From contig NZ_JACHNC010000001.1 of assembly GCF_014205215.1 (NCBI RefSeq), forward strand, positions 8,924,501 through 8,988,500: DNA of 64,000 nt, in the 5' to 3' direction. The position numbers and the translations under genes were made by a program. Under the pieces are notes generated by a model, which made no database searches, was not told the DNA's origin, and saw only the letters and a program-made list of their open reading frames with translations. The stretch's first letter is position 1. Every line of letters starts with the position of its first letter. Below, in pieces: positions 17,661 to 25,992 of the stretch. The stretch is from Actinoplanes lobatus (GTDB lineage: Bacteria; Actinomycetota; Actinomycetes; Mycobacteriales; Micromonosporaceae).

Positions 17661-19415
17661 TCAGGAGTTCAGAGGTGCTGGTTCCTGCTGTCCGCCGGTG
17701 GTTCGGCGGAGGCAGAAGGAGTGAACGAGTCGGGCGTCGTCCGATAGGCCGTTCCCGTAGACGGCGATGATTTGTCTGGTTATCGCCTTGCGGGCGGTGC
17801 GGTGCCACTGTTCCCACTCGCGTGGGCTTTGTGGCTCGCGGTCGGCGTGCAGCAGTAGCTCTCCGCAGATCGGGCAGGTTCCGTGCTGCCTGCGGAGCAG
17901 GTGCAGGGTTCTGCGGTCGAGTAGCGGTTGGTTCTTGCTGCGCCGTTCGGCCCAGTAGCCGGCCTGGGCGGGGTCGTCCGGAGACGCGTTCCCGCGGACC
18001 AGCCGGTGCCGGACGATCTTCGTCCAGGCGAACTTGGGGAGGTAGGCGCCGCTGTTGCGGTCGCCGAACACCCAGCGGTCCTGCCTGTCCGGGTTGTACC
18101 GGCCGAAGTACCTGTTGACGATCCAGGGTCTCGGCTTGTGGGGATGGCTGTGGCAGGCCCACTTGTAGGTGAGCCGCCACAGGTGCACGTCCAGCGCTGC
18201 GAACACGATGGACGATGCGGCCCCTCGGTAGTAGTTCGCCCAGCCCCGCACGATCGGATTGATCTTCGCGAGGACTGTCGCCGGGTTCGTGCCGCGCAGG
18301 GCCCGGAACTCGGCGGACAGGCGATGCCTGACTCGTTTGACGGCGGCCTTGCTGGGTTTCATCAGGAGCTTGCCGTTGCGTCGGCGGGCGGTGAACCCGA
18401 GGAAGTCGAACCCGTCGTCGAGGTGGACGATTCTCGTCTTGTCCTCGTTGAAGGTCAGACCTCTCGGTGCCAGCCATGCGGCGAGCCGCGTTTTGACGTC
18501 TTCGGCCTGCTGCTTGGAGTAGCAGAGGGCGACCATGTCATCGGCGTATCTGATCAGCGAAGGGGAGCCACGTTTTGTTCGCTGCGGATCGCTGCGTTCT
18601 TTGCGGACTCCTGCCGCCTCTTCCAACCCATGCAATGCAATATTCAACAGCAGGGGACTAATGACCCCGCCTTGCGGAGTTCCCGCGTCAGTGGGGGTAA
18701 ATCCCTTACCTTTCTCGAATACGCCCGCTTTCAACCAGCCCCGGATTTTGGTCCGGCCGGGGAAATTCCCGATGGTGGCGAGGAGACGGTCGTGGTCGAT
18801 TTTGTCGAATGCTGCGGTGAGGTCCGCGTCCAGCACCCACAGGCGTTGCGCGGTCGCGCCGCACGCCGTCACATGAATGACTTGGATCGCGTCCTGGCAG
18901 CTGCGGCCCGGCCGGAACCCGTAACTCTTGGGCTCGAACCTGGCCTCCCATTCGGGTTCCAGGGCGTTACGGTGCCGCGCCTGGTGGACGCGGTCCGAGA
19001 TGACAGGAATGCCGAGCGGGCGCTGTTTCCCATTGGCTTTCGGAATGTATACCCGCTTGACCGCGAGCGGCATGAACGACTGTGCGGTGCGATGTGTCTG
19101 CTCCGCCAGGTCCATGCGTGCCGGGGAGGTCAACGCGACCTGCCCGTCGATGCCCGCCGTCGCGCGTCCAGCGTTGTGCTGCGCGACCTGGCGCACGCTG
19201 ACCAGCGTGTTGGACCAGCTGCGCAGCATCAGTTTCTGCAGGTTCCTGACCTGGGGCCAGTCCCCGTCCTTCGTCGCCTTGAAGATCCTGCCTCGTAGCC
19301 GCCGTACGTTCTCCTCGTGGCGTCGCCAGGCGACGTTGTCCCAGTTCGGTGAGTCGTCCTCAGGTCCGTTCACTCCGAGGGCCGCCATCGCAACATCGAA
19401 AGCAAAAGCCGTCAT
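17661..19415 (-). CDS. Group II intron reverse transcriptase/maturase (LtrA-like)
   Basis: A 584-residue intron-encoded protein. The RT domain shows RVYIPKANGKQRPLGIP, then YGFRPGRSC, then AFDKIDHDRL, then GTPQGGVISPLL and the active-site YADD at 290-293. A maturase (X) domain follows (INPIVRGWANYYRG, FAALDVHLWRLTYKWA). The C-terminus has an HNH-endonuclease-like zinc pattern (TCPICGELLL, then LVHSFC). All RT motifs are intact, so it is probably functional in splicing and retrohoming. The ORF sits in domain IV of the intron. The start at ATG 19415 has no clear ribosome-binding site; ATG 19388 is an alternative. Confidence 0.95.
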   Translation of the reverse strand: MTAFAFDVAMAALGVNGPEDDSPNWDNVAWRRHEENVRRLRGRIFKATKDGDWPQVRNLQKLMLRSWSNTLVSVRQVAQHNAGRATAGIDGQVALTSPARMDLAEQTHRTAQSFMPLAVKRVYIPKANGKQRPLGIPVISDRVHQARHRNALEPEWEARFEPKSYGFRPGRSCQDAIQVIHVTACGATAQRLWVLDADLTAAFDKIDHDRLLATIGNFPGRTKIRGWLKAGVFEKGKGFTPTDAGTPQGGVISPLLLNIALHGLEEAAGVRKERSDPQRTKRGSPSLIRYADDMVALCYSKQQAEDVKTRLAAWLAPRGLTFNEDKTRIVHLDDGFDFLGFTARRRNGKLLMKPSKAAVKRVRHRLSAEFRALRGTNPATVLAKINPIVRGWANYYRGAASSIVFAALDVHLWRLTYKWACHSHPHKPRPWIVNRYFGRYNPDRQDRWVFGDRNSGAYLPKFAWTKIVRHRLVRGNASPDDPAQAGYWAERRSKNQPLLDRRTLHLLRRQHGTCPICGELLLHADREPQSPREWEQWHRTARKAITRQIIAVYGNGLSDDARLVHSFCLRRTTGGQQEPAPLNS

Positions 19416-20231
19416 CTGTGTCTAACTTGTCCTTCGGTTCCGGTGGTTCCGGTGCTTCGTCGTCAAAGACTCACCCGCCACACGTCAGCCTGCTTTCGCA
19501 GCCGGGCACCAGGCCCGATATCCGGCCAGTTATACGACGACGGCCGGTCGGAGGACCGGTCGTTGATGCCGCCGTTTTCCTGTCACCTTTCAGTCACCGG
19601 CATTCGCTTCTTGGGCATCCTGTTCCCATCACGGAGTTAAACTCTCCTCACGGTCGGCCTACCACAGAAAATCCTGCGGACCGTAACGGGGTTTCCACGT
19701 TCCACACGCGTGAGACACGGCCGGGTCGGGTGCCCTCTTAACCCCGGAGGCGACGGTATCCACACGACCGTCGAAGAGTCCTCGGTCGTCGTCTGCCGAC
19801 TTCCAGCGGCCAGCCTCTTTGTCTCCCCGGCACTACTGTCCGACCCGGAGAGTTGCCGTGACGAGGCATCAACGAGGGTTCACCATATTCACCCTTTCGG
19901 CCTTCCCCTCACCTGTAACACCCAGTCGGAATGGGCGCCCTTGGGCTTTTCCCTGAGCTCCGCACCCGGCAATCACTCGCCACGCACGTCAGGGCGGGGA
20001 CCGATCTCAGATACTGACCGGGAGCTACGTCTCGGGCATCAAACCCGACCTCCAATCGACGTACTCACTCACTTCGTGCGACCTCGTGTCGCACCTCATT
20101 TCGGCAGATCCGGAGGCCGGTTGACGCGACGTGACTTGACGGGAGTCCCTTCGGTCGCCGACGGCCTCTTCCGCGTACGCGTCCGGGAGGCGATCGGGCG
20201 GCTCCGGAAAGTGTCGTAGGGGCGTGCCACG

Positions 20232-20963
20232 ATGGCGGGCATGGATGGGAGTGCGCTGCTGGACCGGCTGTTGGCCGACGCGGAGACCGACCCTGACGTG
20301 CGCGGGGTGGTGCTGACCGGGTCGGCCGCTCGGGGCATGGTCACCGCCCACTCCGACTGTGACGTCACCGTCGTGGTGACCGGGCCGGCGCTGGCCCGGT
20401 GGCAGCGGGTGCGATCGTCCGAGCTGGATCAGGCGGTGGTCACGGTCGAAGCGCTGGCTGACACGTCGGTGCACTGGCCACGATATGGCTACCGGGGCGC
20501 CCGTGTCCTGCTCGACCGGCTCGGCGGTGGCATCGCCGACCTGGTCGAGCGGCAGGCCACCCCCACGGCGGAGGAGACGCGGGCCTGGTCGCGGGACTTC
20601 CTGGATGCGTATGTGAACCAGCTCTACCGGGCCGTCAAGAGCCACCGGGACGGTGCGGCGGCGGCCGGCCTGCTCGATGAGCTGGAGAGCGTGCCGTGGC
20701 TGTTGTCGACGGTGTTCGCGCTGCACGGGCGGCTGCGGCCGTACAACAAGTATCTGGCCTGGGAGCTGGCCACCCACCCGCTGCCCGGCCGGTGGACTGC
20801 CGCCCTGGAGCCGGGACGGCTGCCCGGTCGTGCGCTGAGCCTCTTCCCGGCGGTCGCCGGCCTGGCCCGCGACCGGGGTCACGGCGACGTCCTCGACGGG
20901 TGGGGCGCCGACATCGCCCTGATCCTGCGGCAGGCGAGGAGGTCCGGTGTCAGCGGTCGTTGA
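20232..20963 (+). CDS. Nucleotidyltransferase-domain protein
   Basis: A 243-residue protein with the DNA polymerase-beta-type nucleotidyltransferase signature: VVLTGSAARGM (G30-S31) and SDCDV (D42 and D44), the GS-x10-DxD pattern that binds Mg-NTP. The C-terminal half is helical (WLLSTVFALHGRLRPYNKYLAWEL), as in kanamycin-nucleotidyltransferase-like and DUF4037-type proteins. The substrate could be a small molecule such as an aminoglycoside, or a protein. It starts just beyond the intron's 5' junction, and its 3' end overlaps the convergent GrpB gene by 14 bases. Confidence 0.75.
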   Translation: MAGMDGSALLDRLLADAETDPDVRGVVLTGSAARGMVTAHSDCDVTVVVTGPALARWQRVRSSELDQAVVTVEALADTSVHWPRYGYRGARVLLDRLGGGIADLVERQATPTAEETRAWSRDFLDAYVNQLYRAVKSHRDGAAAAGLLDELESVPWLLSTVFALHGRLRPYNKYLAWELATHPLPGRWTAALEPGRLPGRALSLFPAVAGLARDRGHGDVLDGWGADIALILRQARRSGVSGR

Positions 20964-21483
20964 GGCGGGCGAGCACGCCCTCGATGAACGGGGCCTTCCC
21001 CGCCCGGTAACGGGGCCGGTCGTGAGGGTCGGCGGCGGCCAGCGCCGTCTTGAGGCGGCCGTATTCGGCGGCGTCCTCGGGGCATCGGCGCAGGTGGTCA
21101 CGGAAGGCAATCAGTTTCGGCACCAGCGGATCGCTTTCCTCGTACACATGCAGGTGGTGTGTCCGGAGGCCGGGGTCCGGAAAGCAGAAGCTCCATTTGC
21201 GGCCGGTCTCGTCGCCGGGCTCGGGCGCGTGCGCCCAGCCGATCCGCGCCAGCGGCGCGATCGCCGCGGCCCCGGCCGGGTAGGCGCTGATCCGCGCGGC
21301 CATGTCGATGATCGGTTTGGCCGGCAGGCCGGGGACCGCGGTGCTGCCGATGTGCTCGATGTCGCCGGCCAGCCACGGCCGGAGCACGGCGGTCAGCCGG
21401 CGGCGCTCGCGGTCGAAGTCGTCCGCCCAGGCCGCCCGGTGCGGCACCATCCGGATCGGATCGCGTCTGTGCTGCGACGGCAT
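20950..21483 (-). CDS. GrpB family protein (UPF0157)
   Basis: A 177-residue GrpB/UPF0157 protein with the hallmark EHIGSTAVPGLPAKPIID near residue 45 and HHLHVYEESDP in the middle; the end (RYRAGKAPFIEGVL) is also typical. The fold belongs to the nucleotidyltransferase superfamily; relatives include dephospho-CoA kinase fusions, but the reaction is unknown. The ATG at 21483 is chosen over a longer upstream frame that runs into the divergent AAA gene. Convergent, by overlap, with another nucleotidyltransferase-fold gene. Confidence 0.85.
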   Translation of the reverse strand: MPSQHRRDPIRMVPHRAAWADDFDRERRRLTAVLRPWLAGDIEHIGSTAVPGLPAKPIIDMAARISAYPAGAAAIAPLARIGWAHAPEPGDETGRKWSFCFPDPGLRTHHLHVYEESDPLVPKLIAFRDHLRRCPEDAAEYGRLKTALAAADPHDRPRYRAGKAPFIEGVLARLNDR

Positions 21484-21511
21484 CCGGTCACCATATCGGG
21501 GCTGGGCTAAC

Positions 21512-23107
21512 GTGAGCGCGGTGAAGAGGTCGTTCCCGGAGACGTTCGCGCAGCTGCTCAAGGCCCGGTTTCCGGTGCTCTACCTGGAGACGCATGAGGA
21601 ACAGCGTGCCCTGCACAAGATCTCGCTGATCGCGGGGAACCCGGATCTGGTGCGGGTGCCGCGCCCGGTCTGGTCGTGGACGATCACCGGCGGGCTGATC
21701 CAGCCGGACGGGGAGGTCCGGTCGAACACCGGGCGGGTCATGGACTCGCTCAAGATTGTGCACCGGCTCGAGGAGCCGGGCGTGTTCGTCTTCCGTGACC
21801 TGCACCCGCTCACCGTGGACGGGCAGTATCCGCAGAACATGGAGGTGGTGCGGATGCTGCGGGACATCGCGCACGCCTTCCGGACCGGGCGGCACCCACG
21901 GACGCTGGTGCTGCTGTCGCCGGTGCTGAGCCTGCCCACCGAACTGGCCAAGGACATCACGATCGTCGACTTCCCGCTGCCCGGCGAGGCGGAGCGCGGG
22001 GCGCTGCTGGACGCGATGATCCGCTCGAACAGCGGGAGCGGGCGGCTGCGGGTGGATCTCGACGAGGCGGGGCGGGAGCGGTTCGTCGCGGCGGCGGCCG
22101 GACTGACCATGCAGGAGGCGGAGAACGCGTACGCGCGGGCGATGGCCAACGATGCGGTGCTGGACCTGAGCGACGTCGACATCGTGCACGACGAGAAGCG
22201 CCAGACCGTACGGAAATCGGGGGTTCTGGAATTCATCACCACCGGGACCGTGCTCGACGACGTCGGCGGGCTCGGCAATCTCAAGTCCTGGCTGGTCAAA
22301 CGCAACGGCTCGTGGCTGCCCGAGGCCGCCGAGTACGGCCTGCCCGCCCCGCGCGGCGTCCTGATCACCGGCGTGCCGGGCTGCGGCAAGTCGCTCACCG
22401 CCAAGGCCATGTCGACGGTGTGGGGTCTGCCGCTGCTGCGCTTCGACATCGGGCGGGTGTTCTCCGGGCTGGTCGGGTCCAGTGAGCACAACATGCGGAC
22501 CGCGCTGCGGATCGCCGAGGCCGTCGCCCCGTGTGTGCTGTGGGTCGACGAGATCGAGAAGGGTTTCGCCGGCGGGACCGGCGACTCCGGCACCGGCGCC
22601 CGCGTCTTCGGCACCTTCCTCACCTGGATGCAGGAGAAGAGCCGGCCGGTGTTCGTGATCGCGACCGCCAACGACTTCGACGGGCTGCCACCCGAGCTGC
22701 TGCGCAAGGGCCGGTTCGACGAGACGTTCTTCGTCGACCTGCCGAGCCGCGCGGAACGGGTGGATGTGTGGCGGGTGCACCTGCTGCGGGCGCTGCGCCA
22801 TCCCCGGGCCGCGGGCGAGCTGCCGGTCGGCGCGGATCTGCTGGGCGAGCTGGCCGGGCTGACCACCGGCTACTCCGGCGCCGAGATCGAGCAGGCCGTC
22901 ACGGTCGCCCTGTTCGACGCGTTCTCCGAGCGCCGGCCGTTGAGCCGCGACGATCTGGTGCGCGCCGTGATGAGCATCATCCCGCTCAGTGTGACCCAGG
23001 CCGAGCGCATCGACGGTCTGCGCGCCTGGGCCCGCAACCGTGCCGTGTCCGCGACCAGCACCGATGACTGGGATCTGACCGACCGTCCGGGGGCACCAGG
23101 GCGGTAG
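21512..23107 (+). CDS. AAA+ ATPase, Ycf46-like
   Basis: A 531-residue protein. Residues ~1-230 form an N-terminal region ([37 protein letters not shown]), like an inactive first ATPase module as in Ycf46. Residues ~245-500 are a classic AAA+ domain: Walker A GVPGCGKS (287-294), Walker [11 protein letters not shown] (341-350), sensor IATAND and arginine fingers RKGRFDE, with a C-terminal lid [11 protein letters not shown]. It should unfold or remodel a protein or complex in the cytosol. GTG 21512 (alternative 21521) is divergent from grpB. It heads a tight operon with DUF1257-, DUF2997-, HhH- and radical-SAM genes. Confidence 0.85.
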   Translation: MSAVKRSFPETFAQLLKARFPVLYLETHEEQRALHKISLIAGNPDLVRVPRPVWSWTITGGLIQPDGEVRSNTGRVMDSLKIVHRLEEPGVFVFRDLHPLTVDGQYPQNMEVVRMLRDIAHAFRTGRHPRTLVLLSPVLSLPTELAKDITIVDFPLPGEAERGALLDAMIRSNSGSGRLRVDLDEAGRERFVAAAAGLTMQEAENAYARAMANDAVLDLSDVDIVHDEKRQTVRKSGVLEFITTGTVLDDVGGLGNLKSWLVKRNGSWLPEAAEYGLPAPRGVLITGVPGCGKSLTAKAMSTVWGLPLLRFDIGRVFSGLVGSSEHNMRTALRIAEAVAPCVLWVDEIEKGFAGGTGDSGTGARVFGTFLTWMQEKSRPVFVIATANDFDGLPPELLRKGRFDETFFVDLPSRAERVDVWRVHLLRALRHPRAAGELPVGADLLGELAGLTTGYSGAEIEQAVTVALFDAFSERRPLSRDDLVRAVMSIIPLSVTQAERIDGLRAWARNRAVSATSTDDWDLTDRPGAPGR

Positions 23108-23142
23108 GGTGTCCGCACACCGACGAAGAACGGGGGGCTCCC

Positions 23143-23589
23143 GTGAGCGTGTCACTGCTGTTGGTCCCGTTGGCGATGGCCGGCGCGGCCGCCATTCAGG
23201 CCCGGGCCGCCGGGCAGTCCGACGGTGTCTGCGACGTCCGGACCCGGATGCGCGACGTCACCCTGCTGGGCGAGGCGCTGCGCGACACCGGCGCCACCGT
23301 CGTCACGTCCGGCGAGACGCTGACCGCCGTCTGGGGTGAGACGAAGGCGTCCGCCACGTTCACCCGGGACGCCGAGGGCATCTGGGGCGCGCACTTCACC
23401 GGGATCCAGCAGGATCGGGCGGTCGAGCTGGTCACCGCGGTCGACGAGGCCTACGGGCGCCGGGTGCAGCGGGCGGTTCTGGAGCGGCTGCGCGACCAGG
23501 CGCCGGCGGCCGGGCTCCGGCTGGAGTCCGAATCGGTCACCGACGACGCCGTCCGGCTGGTCTTCGAGGTGGAGCGGGAGCGGTCATGA
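23143..23589 (+). CDS. DUF1257 (Ycf35-like) protein
   Basis: A 148-residue protein. After a hydrophobic MSVSLLLVPLAMAGAAA start, the body fits DUF1257/Ycf35: DVRTRMRDVTLLGEALRDTG (first helix), a central strand AVWGETKASATF, a GIWGAHFTGI core and a terminal RLVFEVERE strand. The family is encoded next to Ycf46-like ATPases in cyanobacteria, plastids and many bacteria. The hydrophobic N-terminus is unusual and may insert in the membrane. A TAGGGT hexamer (23105-23110) may allow internal initiation. The stop overlaps the next ATG (ATGA). Function is unknown. Confidence 0.65.
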   Translation: MSVSLLLVPLAMAGAAAIQARAAGQSDGVCDVRTRMRDVTLLGEALRDTGATVVTSGETLTAVWGETKASATFTRDAEGIWGAHFTGIQQDRAVELVTAVDEAYGRRVQRAVLERLRDQAPAAGLRLESESVTDDAVRLVFEVERERS

Positions 23590-23801
23590 ACAAGCCACGG
23601 ATCGTCGTCACCGTCAACGGCGACGGCACGGTCAGCGCCGAGACCCTCGACATCCTCGGTGACCGTTGCCTCGACTACATCGCCGTCCTCGAAGATCTGA
23701 TCGGCGGGAAGGTGCAGTCCAGCGCCTTCACCGACGACTACACGCGCCAGCACCACACCGCACAGGAACAGCAGGTGAACCGTGACGTGGACCCCGCCTA
23801 G
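23586..23801 (+). CDS. DUF2997-like small protein
   Basis: A 71-residue acidic protein: KPRIVVTVNGDGTVSAET, then GDRCLDYIAVLEDLIGG, then a polar tail with two histidines. This matches the DUF2997 plan (strand, G-rich turn, strand, helix with a conserved cysteine), a family typically encoded beside DUF1257. The start overlaps the DUF1257 stop by 4 bases, and its end overlaps the next gene by 20 bases, so translation is coupled on both sides. The role is unknown; it might bind or modify the DUF1257 partner. Confidence 0.6.
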   Translation: MNKPRIVVTVNGDGTVSAETLDILGDRCLDYIAVLEDLIGGKVQSSAFTDDYTRQHHTAQEQQVNRDVDPA

Positions 23802-24591
23802 CCAGGGTTTCCCACCACCATCGCCGAAGCCGCAGGGCCCGGCGCGGCTCTCGTGGCGGCTCGGTCACAGCGCCTGGGTGCTTCTGCCGATCCTCAGTTT
23901 CGGCTGCCTGAGCGGCGCCGGTTTCCTCTACGTCGGCGTCCGGGCGCGCCGCCACGCGTGGTCGATCGCCGGCGTCGTCTACAGCGTCATCGCCAACGCC
24001 GCGTTCTTCACCGGGCCGACCCTGCCGAAGGATTCGGTGGCCTCCGACCTCGCCGTCGTGGCGCTGCTGATCGTCTGGATGATCTCGGTGGTCCACGCGC
24101 TGGTCATCAACAGCGCGTGGTTGCAATGGCGGGCCGGCCACCAGCCGTGGTACGCGCAACAGGTCGCGCCGTGGGCCGGCGTTCCGGCGCCCGGCCCGGT
24201 TCCGCCCCAGGTGCAGGGCCTCGTGCCTCCGCCGGGCCAGTTCTACGGCGCCCAGCCATCGATGCCCCAGCCGTATGCCGTTCCCCCGCAGGCGACTGCG
24301 GCGCAGCACGCGCCCATGGCGCCGCCGGCTTCTTTCGCGCAGCTGGAGGTCAACAGCGCCACGGTGGAGCAGCTCGCCGCGCTGCCGGGCGTCGGTCCGG
24401 AGCGGGCCGCCCAAGCGGTGTCCGCCCGCGGCTCGCGGGGCGGTTTCGCGTCGCTCGCCGAGTTCGCGGACGCCGCGTCGCTGGCCCCGCACGAGTTCGT
24501 CGCTGTCCGCGACCGGCTGACCTGCGCCGCACCGGCTCCGGCGCCACAGCAGGACCATGACCAGCCGTTCGGGCGCATCGTCGATGTCTGA
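23782..24591 (+). CDS. Membrane protein with C-terminal helix-hairpin-helix domain
   Basis: A 269-residue protein starting at GTG. It has three to four transmembrane helices (~25-110; AWVLLPILSFGCLSGAGFLY, SIAGVVYSVIANAAFF, VALLIVWMISVVHALVI), a Pro/Gln-rich linker (~125-180), then a ComEA/T2SK-type helix-hairpin-helix (VNSATVEQLAALPGVG, then AQAVSARG, GGFASLAEF; ~188-245). HhH modules of this kind bind DNA or serve in protein contacts. The HhH region is cytoplasmic or external depending on topology, which I cannot fix. It overlaps the DUF2997-like gene upstream by 20 bases and the radical-SAM gene downstream by 8. Confidence 0.7.
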   Translation: MTWTPPSQGFPPPSPKPQGPARLSWRLGHSAWVLLPILSFGCLSGAGFLYVGVRARRHAWSIAGVVYSVIANAAFFTGPTLPKDSVASDLAVVALLIVWMISVVHALVINSAWLQWRAGHQPWYAQQVAPWAGVPAPGPVPPQVQGLVPPPGQFYGAQPSMPQPYAVPPQATAAQHAPMAPPASFAQLEVNSATVEQLAALPGVGPERAAQAVSARGSRGGFASLAEFADAASLAPHEFVAVRDRLTCAAPAPAPQQDHDQPFGRIVDV

Positions 24592-25201
24592 GACGCCGCT
24601 CGTGCGGGTGGCCCGCTTCCTTGAGCGGACCACCGCCGAGGGGCCCGGCGAACGCAGCGCGATCTGGGTGCAGGGTTGCTCCATCCGGTGCGCCGGCTGC
24701 TTCAACCCACACCTGTTCGGTACGCGCGGCGGCACGCCCACCACACCGGAGAGCCTGGTCGACCGGGTCGTGGCGGCCGGCACCTCCGGCGTGACCCTCC
24801 TGGGCGGGGAGCCGTTCGAGCAGGCCGCGGGCTTGGCAGCGGTGGCGGCCGGGGTGCGGCGGGCCGGGCTCACCGTCATGACGTTCACGGGGTACGAGTA
24901 CGCGTACCTCCGAACCTCAGCGGACGAGCATGTGGCCGCCCTGCTCAGCGCGACCGATCTCCTGGTCGCGGGCCCGTTCCGGCAGGACCTGATCGATCAC
25001 GAGCGGCCGTGGGTGGGCTCCACCAACCAGGAGTTCCTCCACCTGACCGACCGTCTCGCCGACGTGACCGGCCCGGACCGCGTCGAGGTGACCGTGTCGG
25101 CGACCGGGGACATCGCCGTCAACGGCTGGGCCGACTCCGACACTCTCGACGCCCTGCTCGCCGGCCTCCCCGCCGGCCGCGCCCGCCCGTCAGCACACTG
25201 A
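24584..25201 (+). CDS. 4Fe-4S single-cluster radical SAM protein (NrdG-like)
   Basis: A 205-residue protein with the radical-SAM cluster motif C32-x3-C36-x2-C39 (GCSIRCAGCFN), GLLGGEPFEQ-type SAM-binding GGE motif, and a partial TIM barrel (TVMTFTGYEY, DLLVAGPF). The size and pattern match the activating enzymes of glycyl-radical enzymes (NrdG/PflA) and the 4Fe-4S single-cluster family found beside DUF1257 genes. No glycyl-radical enzyme is encoded here, so the target may be one of the operon partners; this is inference. ATG 24584 overlaps the upstream stop by 8 bases. Last gene of the operon. Confidence 0.8.
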   Translation: MSETPLVRVARFLERTTAEGPGERSAIWVQGCSIRCAGCFNPHLFGTRGGTPTTPESLVDRVVAAGTSGVTLLGGEPFEQAAGLAAVAAGVRRAGLTVMTFTGYEYAYLRTSADEHVAALLSATDLLVAGPFRQDLIDHERPWVGSTNQEFLHLTDRLADVTGPDRVEVTVSATGDIAVNGWADSDTLDALLAGLPAGRARPSAH

Positions 25202-25216
25202 CCCGGCCGGCGGGTT

Positions 25217-25291
25217 CCGGCGCCTGTCCACCTTTCGGCCGAGTCGGCTGCTCCGAAATCGTGCTGGGGACAGATCCTCGCCAGGCGCCGG
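25217..25291. repeat. Long-range inverted repeat after the radical-SAM operon
   Basis: Perfect 10-bp arms (25217-25226 and 25282-25291, CCGGCGCCTG/CAGGCGCCGG) separated by 55 bases, with smaller nested complementarity. The right arm lies next to the -10 of the following gene. It might act as a terminator or operator. Confidence 0.3.
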
Positions 25292-25297
25292 CCCGCC

Positions 25298-25303
25298 TAT
25301 GGT
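25298..25303 (+). promoter_or_regulatory. -10 element (TATGGT) for the small membrane protein gene
   Basis: TANNNT hexamer exactly 7 bases before the ATG at 25311. Confidence 0.45.
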
Positions 25304-25310
25304 CGGCGCC

Positions 25311-25928
25311 ATGAAGATCAGCCAGGGCGTGGGGACGACGGCTCCGGTCGCGGGTTTCCTCTTGGGATTCCTCGACTTCGTCTGGATCAAGTACGTTCCG
25401 TTCCCGTTCGGCGGGCTCGGGAACTCGATCGCCGTCTGGGCCGTGGCCGCGTTCCTGCTCACGTTCCACTCTCGCTGGAGTCTGCCGCGCGCCACCGTCG
25501 GTGCGGTGGTCTTCCTCGTCGTGGCCGTGCCGAGTTACTACGTGGCGGCGGCGCTGATCCAGAACGACGACTGGGCCAACATCTACGCGCCTTACTCGTT
25601 GCTGTGGATGTTGCTCGGCGTGGTCGCCGGCGCCGTGTTCGGCGCGGGCGGCGGCATCGCCCGTACCCCCTCGCGCCGGCGGATCCCGGCGCTCGCGCTG
25701 CCCGCCGCGGTCCTGTTGGCCGAGGCCGTCCTCCAGCTGTTCCGTCTCGGCGATCCCGGCGTCGTGCTCTCGGAGACTCTCGGCTACGTCGGGGTCCTGG
25801 TGGCGGCGGCGGTCGGGGTCACCCTCGTCGTCGCGCCGGCCTGGCGGGTACGCGCGCAGGTCCTGGCGTGCGCGGTGCCGCTGACCGCGGCCGGAGGCGT
25901 GCTGCTCTTCGCGAGCGGATTCCGCTGA
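25311..25928 (+). CDS. Five- to six-TM membrane protein (DUF6518-like)
   Basis: A 205-residue integral membrane protein with about six hydrophobic helices (AGFLLGFLDFVWIKYVP; SIAVWAVAAFLLTF; ATVGAVVFLVVAVPSYYVA; LLWMLLGVVAGAVFGA; VGVLVAAAVGVTLVV; AGGVLLFASGF). It resembles actinobacterial proteins that I believe are named DUF6518; the assignment is tentative. The charged hinge RTPSRRRIP is probably cytoplasmic. It has its own leaderless-type promoter, so it is not part of the preceding operon. Function unknown. Confidence 0.55.
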   Translation: MKISQGVGTTAPVAGFLLGFLDFVWIKYVPFPFGGLGNSIAVWAVAAFLLTFHSRWSLPRATVGAVVFLVVAVPSYYVAAALIQNDDWANIYAPYSLLWMLLGVVAGAVFGAGGGIARTPSRRRIPALALPAAVLLAEAVLQLFRLGDPGVVLSETLGYVGVLVAAAVGVTLVVAPAWRVRAQVLACAVPLTAAGGVLLFASGFR

Positions 25929-25979
25929 CCGACGGCGCAGCGGTCCATGAAACCCCGCAAAACCATGCAAGGTACGCGA

Positions 25980-25985
25980 TATCGT
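25980..25985 (+). promoter_or_regulatory. -10 element (TATCGT) for the GT2-GHMP kinase pair
   Basis: TANNNT hexamer exactly 7 bases before the ATG at 25993. Confidence 0.45.
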
Positions 25986-25992
25986 CGGCGCC

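Larger units (their letters stand above)
17561..20094 (-). mobile_element. Complete group II intron with reverse transcriptase ORF
   Basis: On the minus strand the intron begins GTGCGACACGAGG at 20094 (consensus GUGYG) and ends with the usual CCGACTAC at 17561, 2534 bases in all. A canonical domain V lies at 17604-17639 and a domain VI hairpin follows (CCCCGGCGCA...TGCGTCGGGG). Domain I-IV RNA occupies 19416-20094, which holds no other gene. The 5' exon ends AATGAG; a candidate EBS1, CTCGTT (19871-19876), pairs with it including one G-U. The insertion lies between the frameshifted gene and the nucleotidyltransferase gene, both on the plus strand, so it interrupts no recognised gene. Confidence 0.88.

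Noticed and set aside
19710..20219. Possible plus-strand gene of 169 codons before the nucleotidyltransferase
   Set aside because: Most of it is the intron's structured domain I read on the opposite strand; no coding signature.
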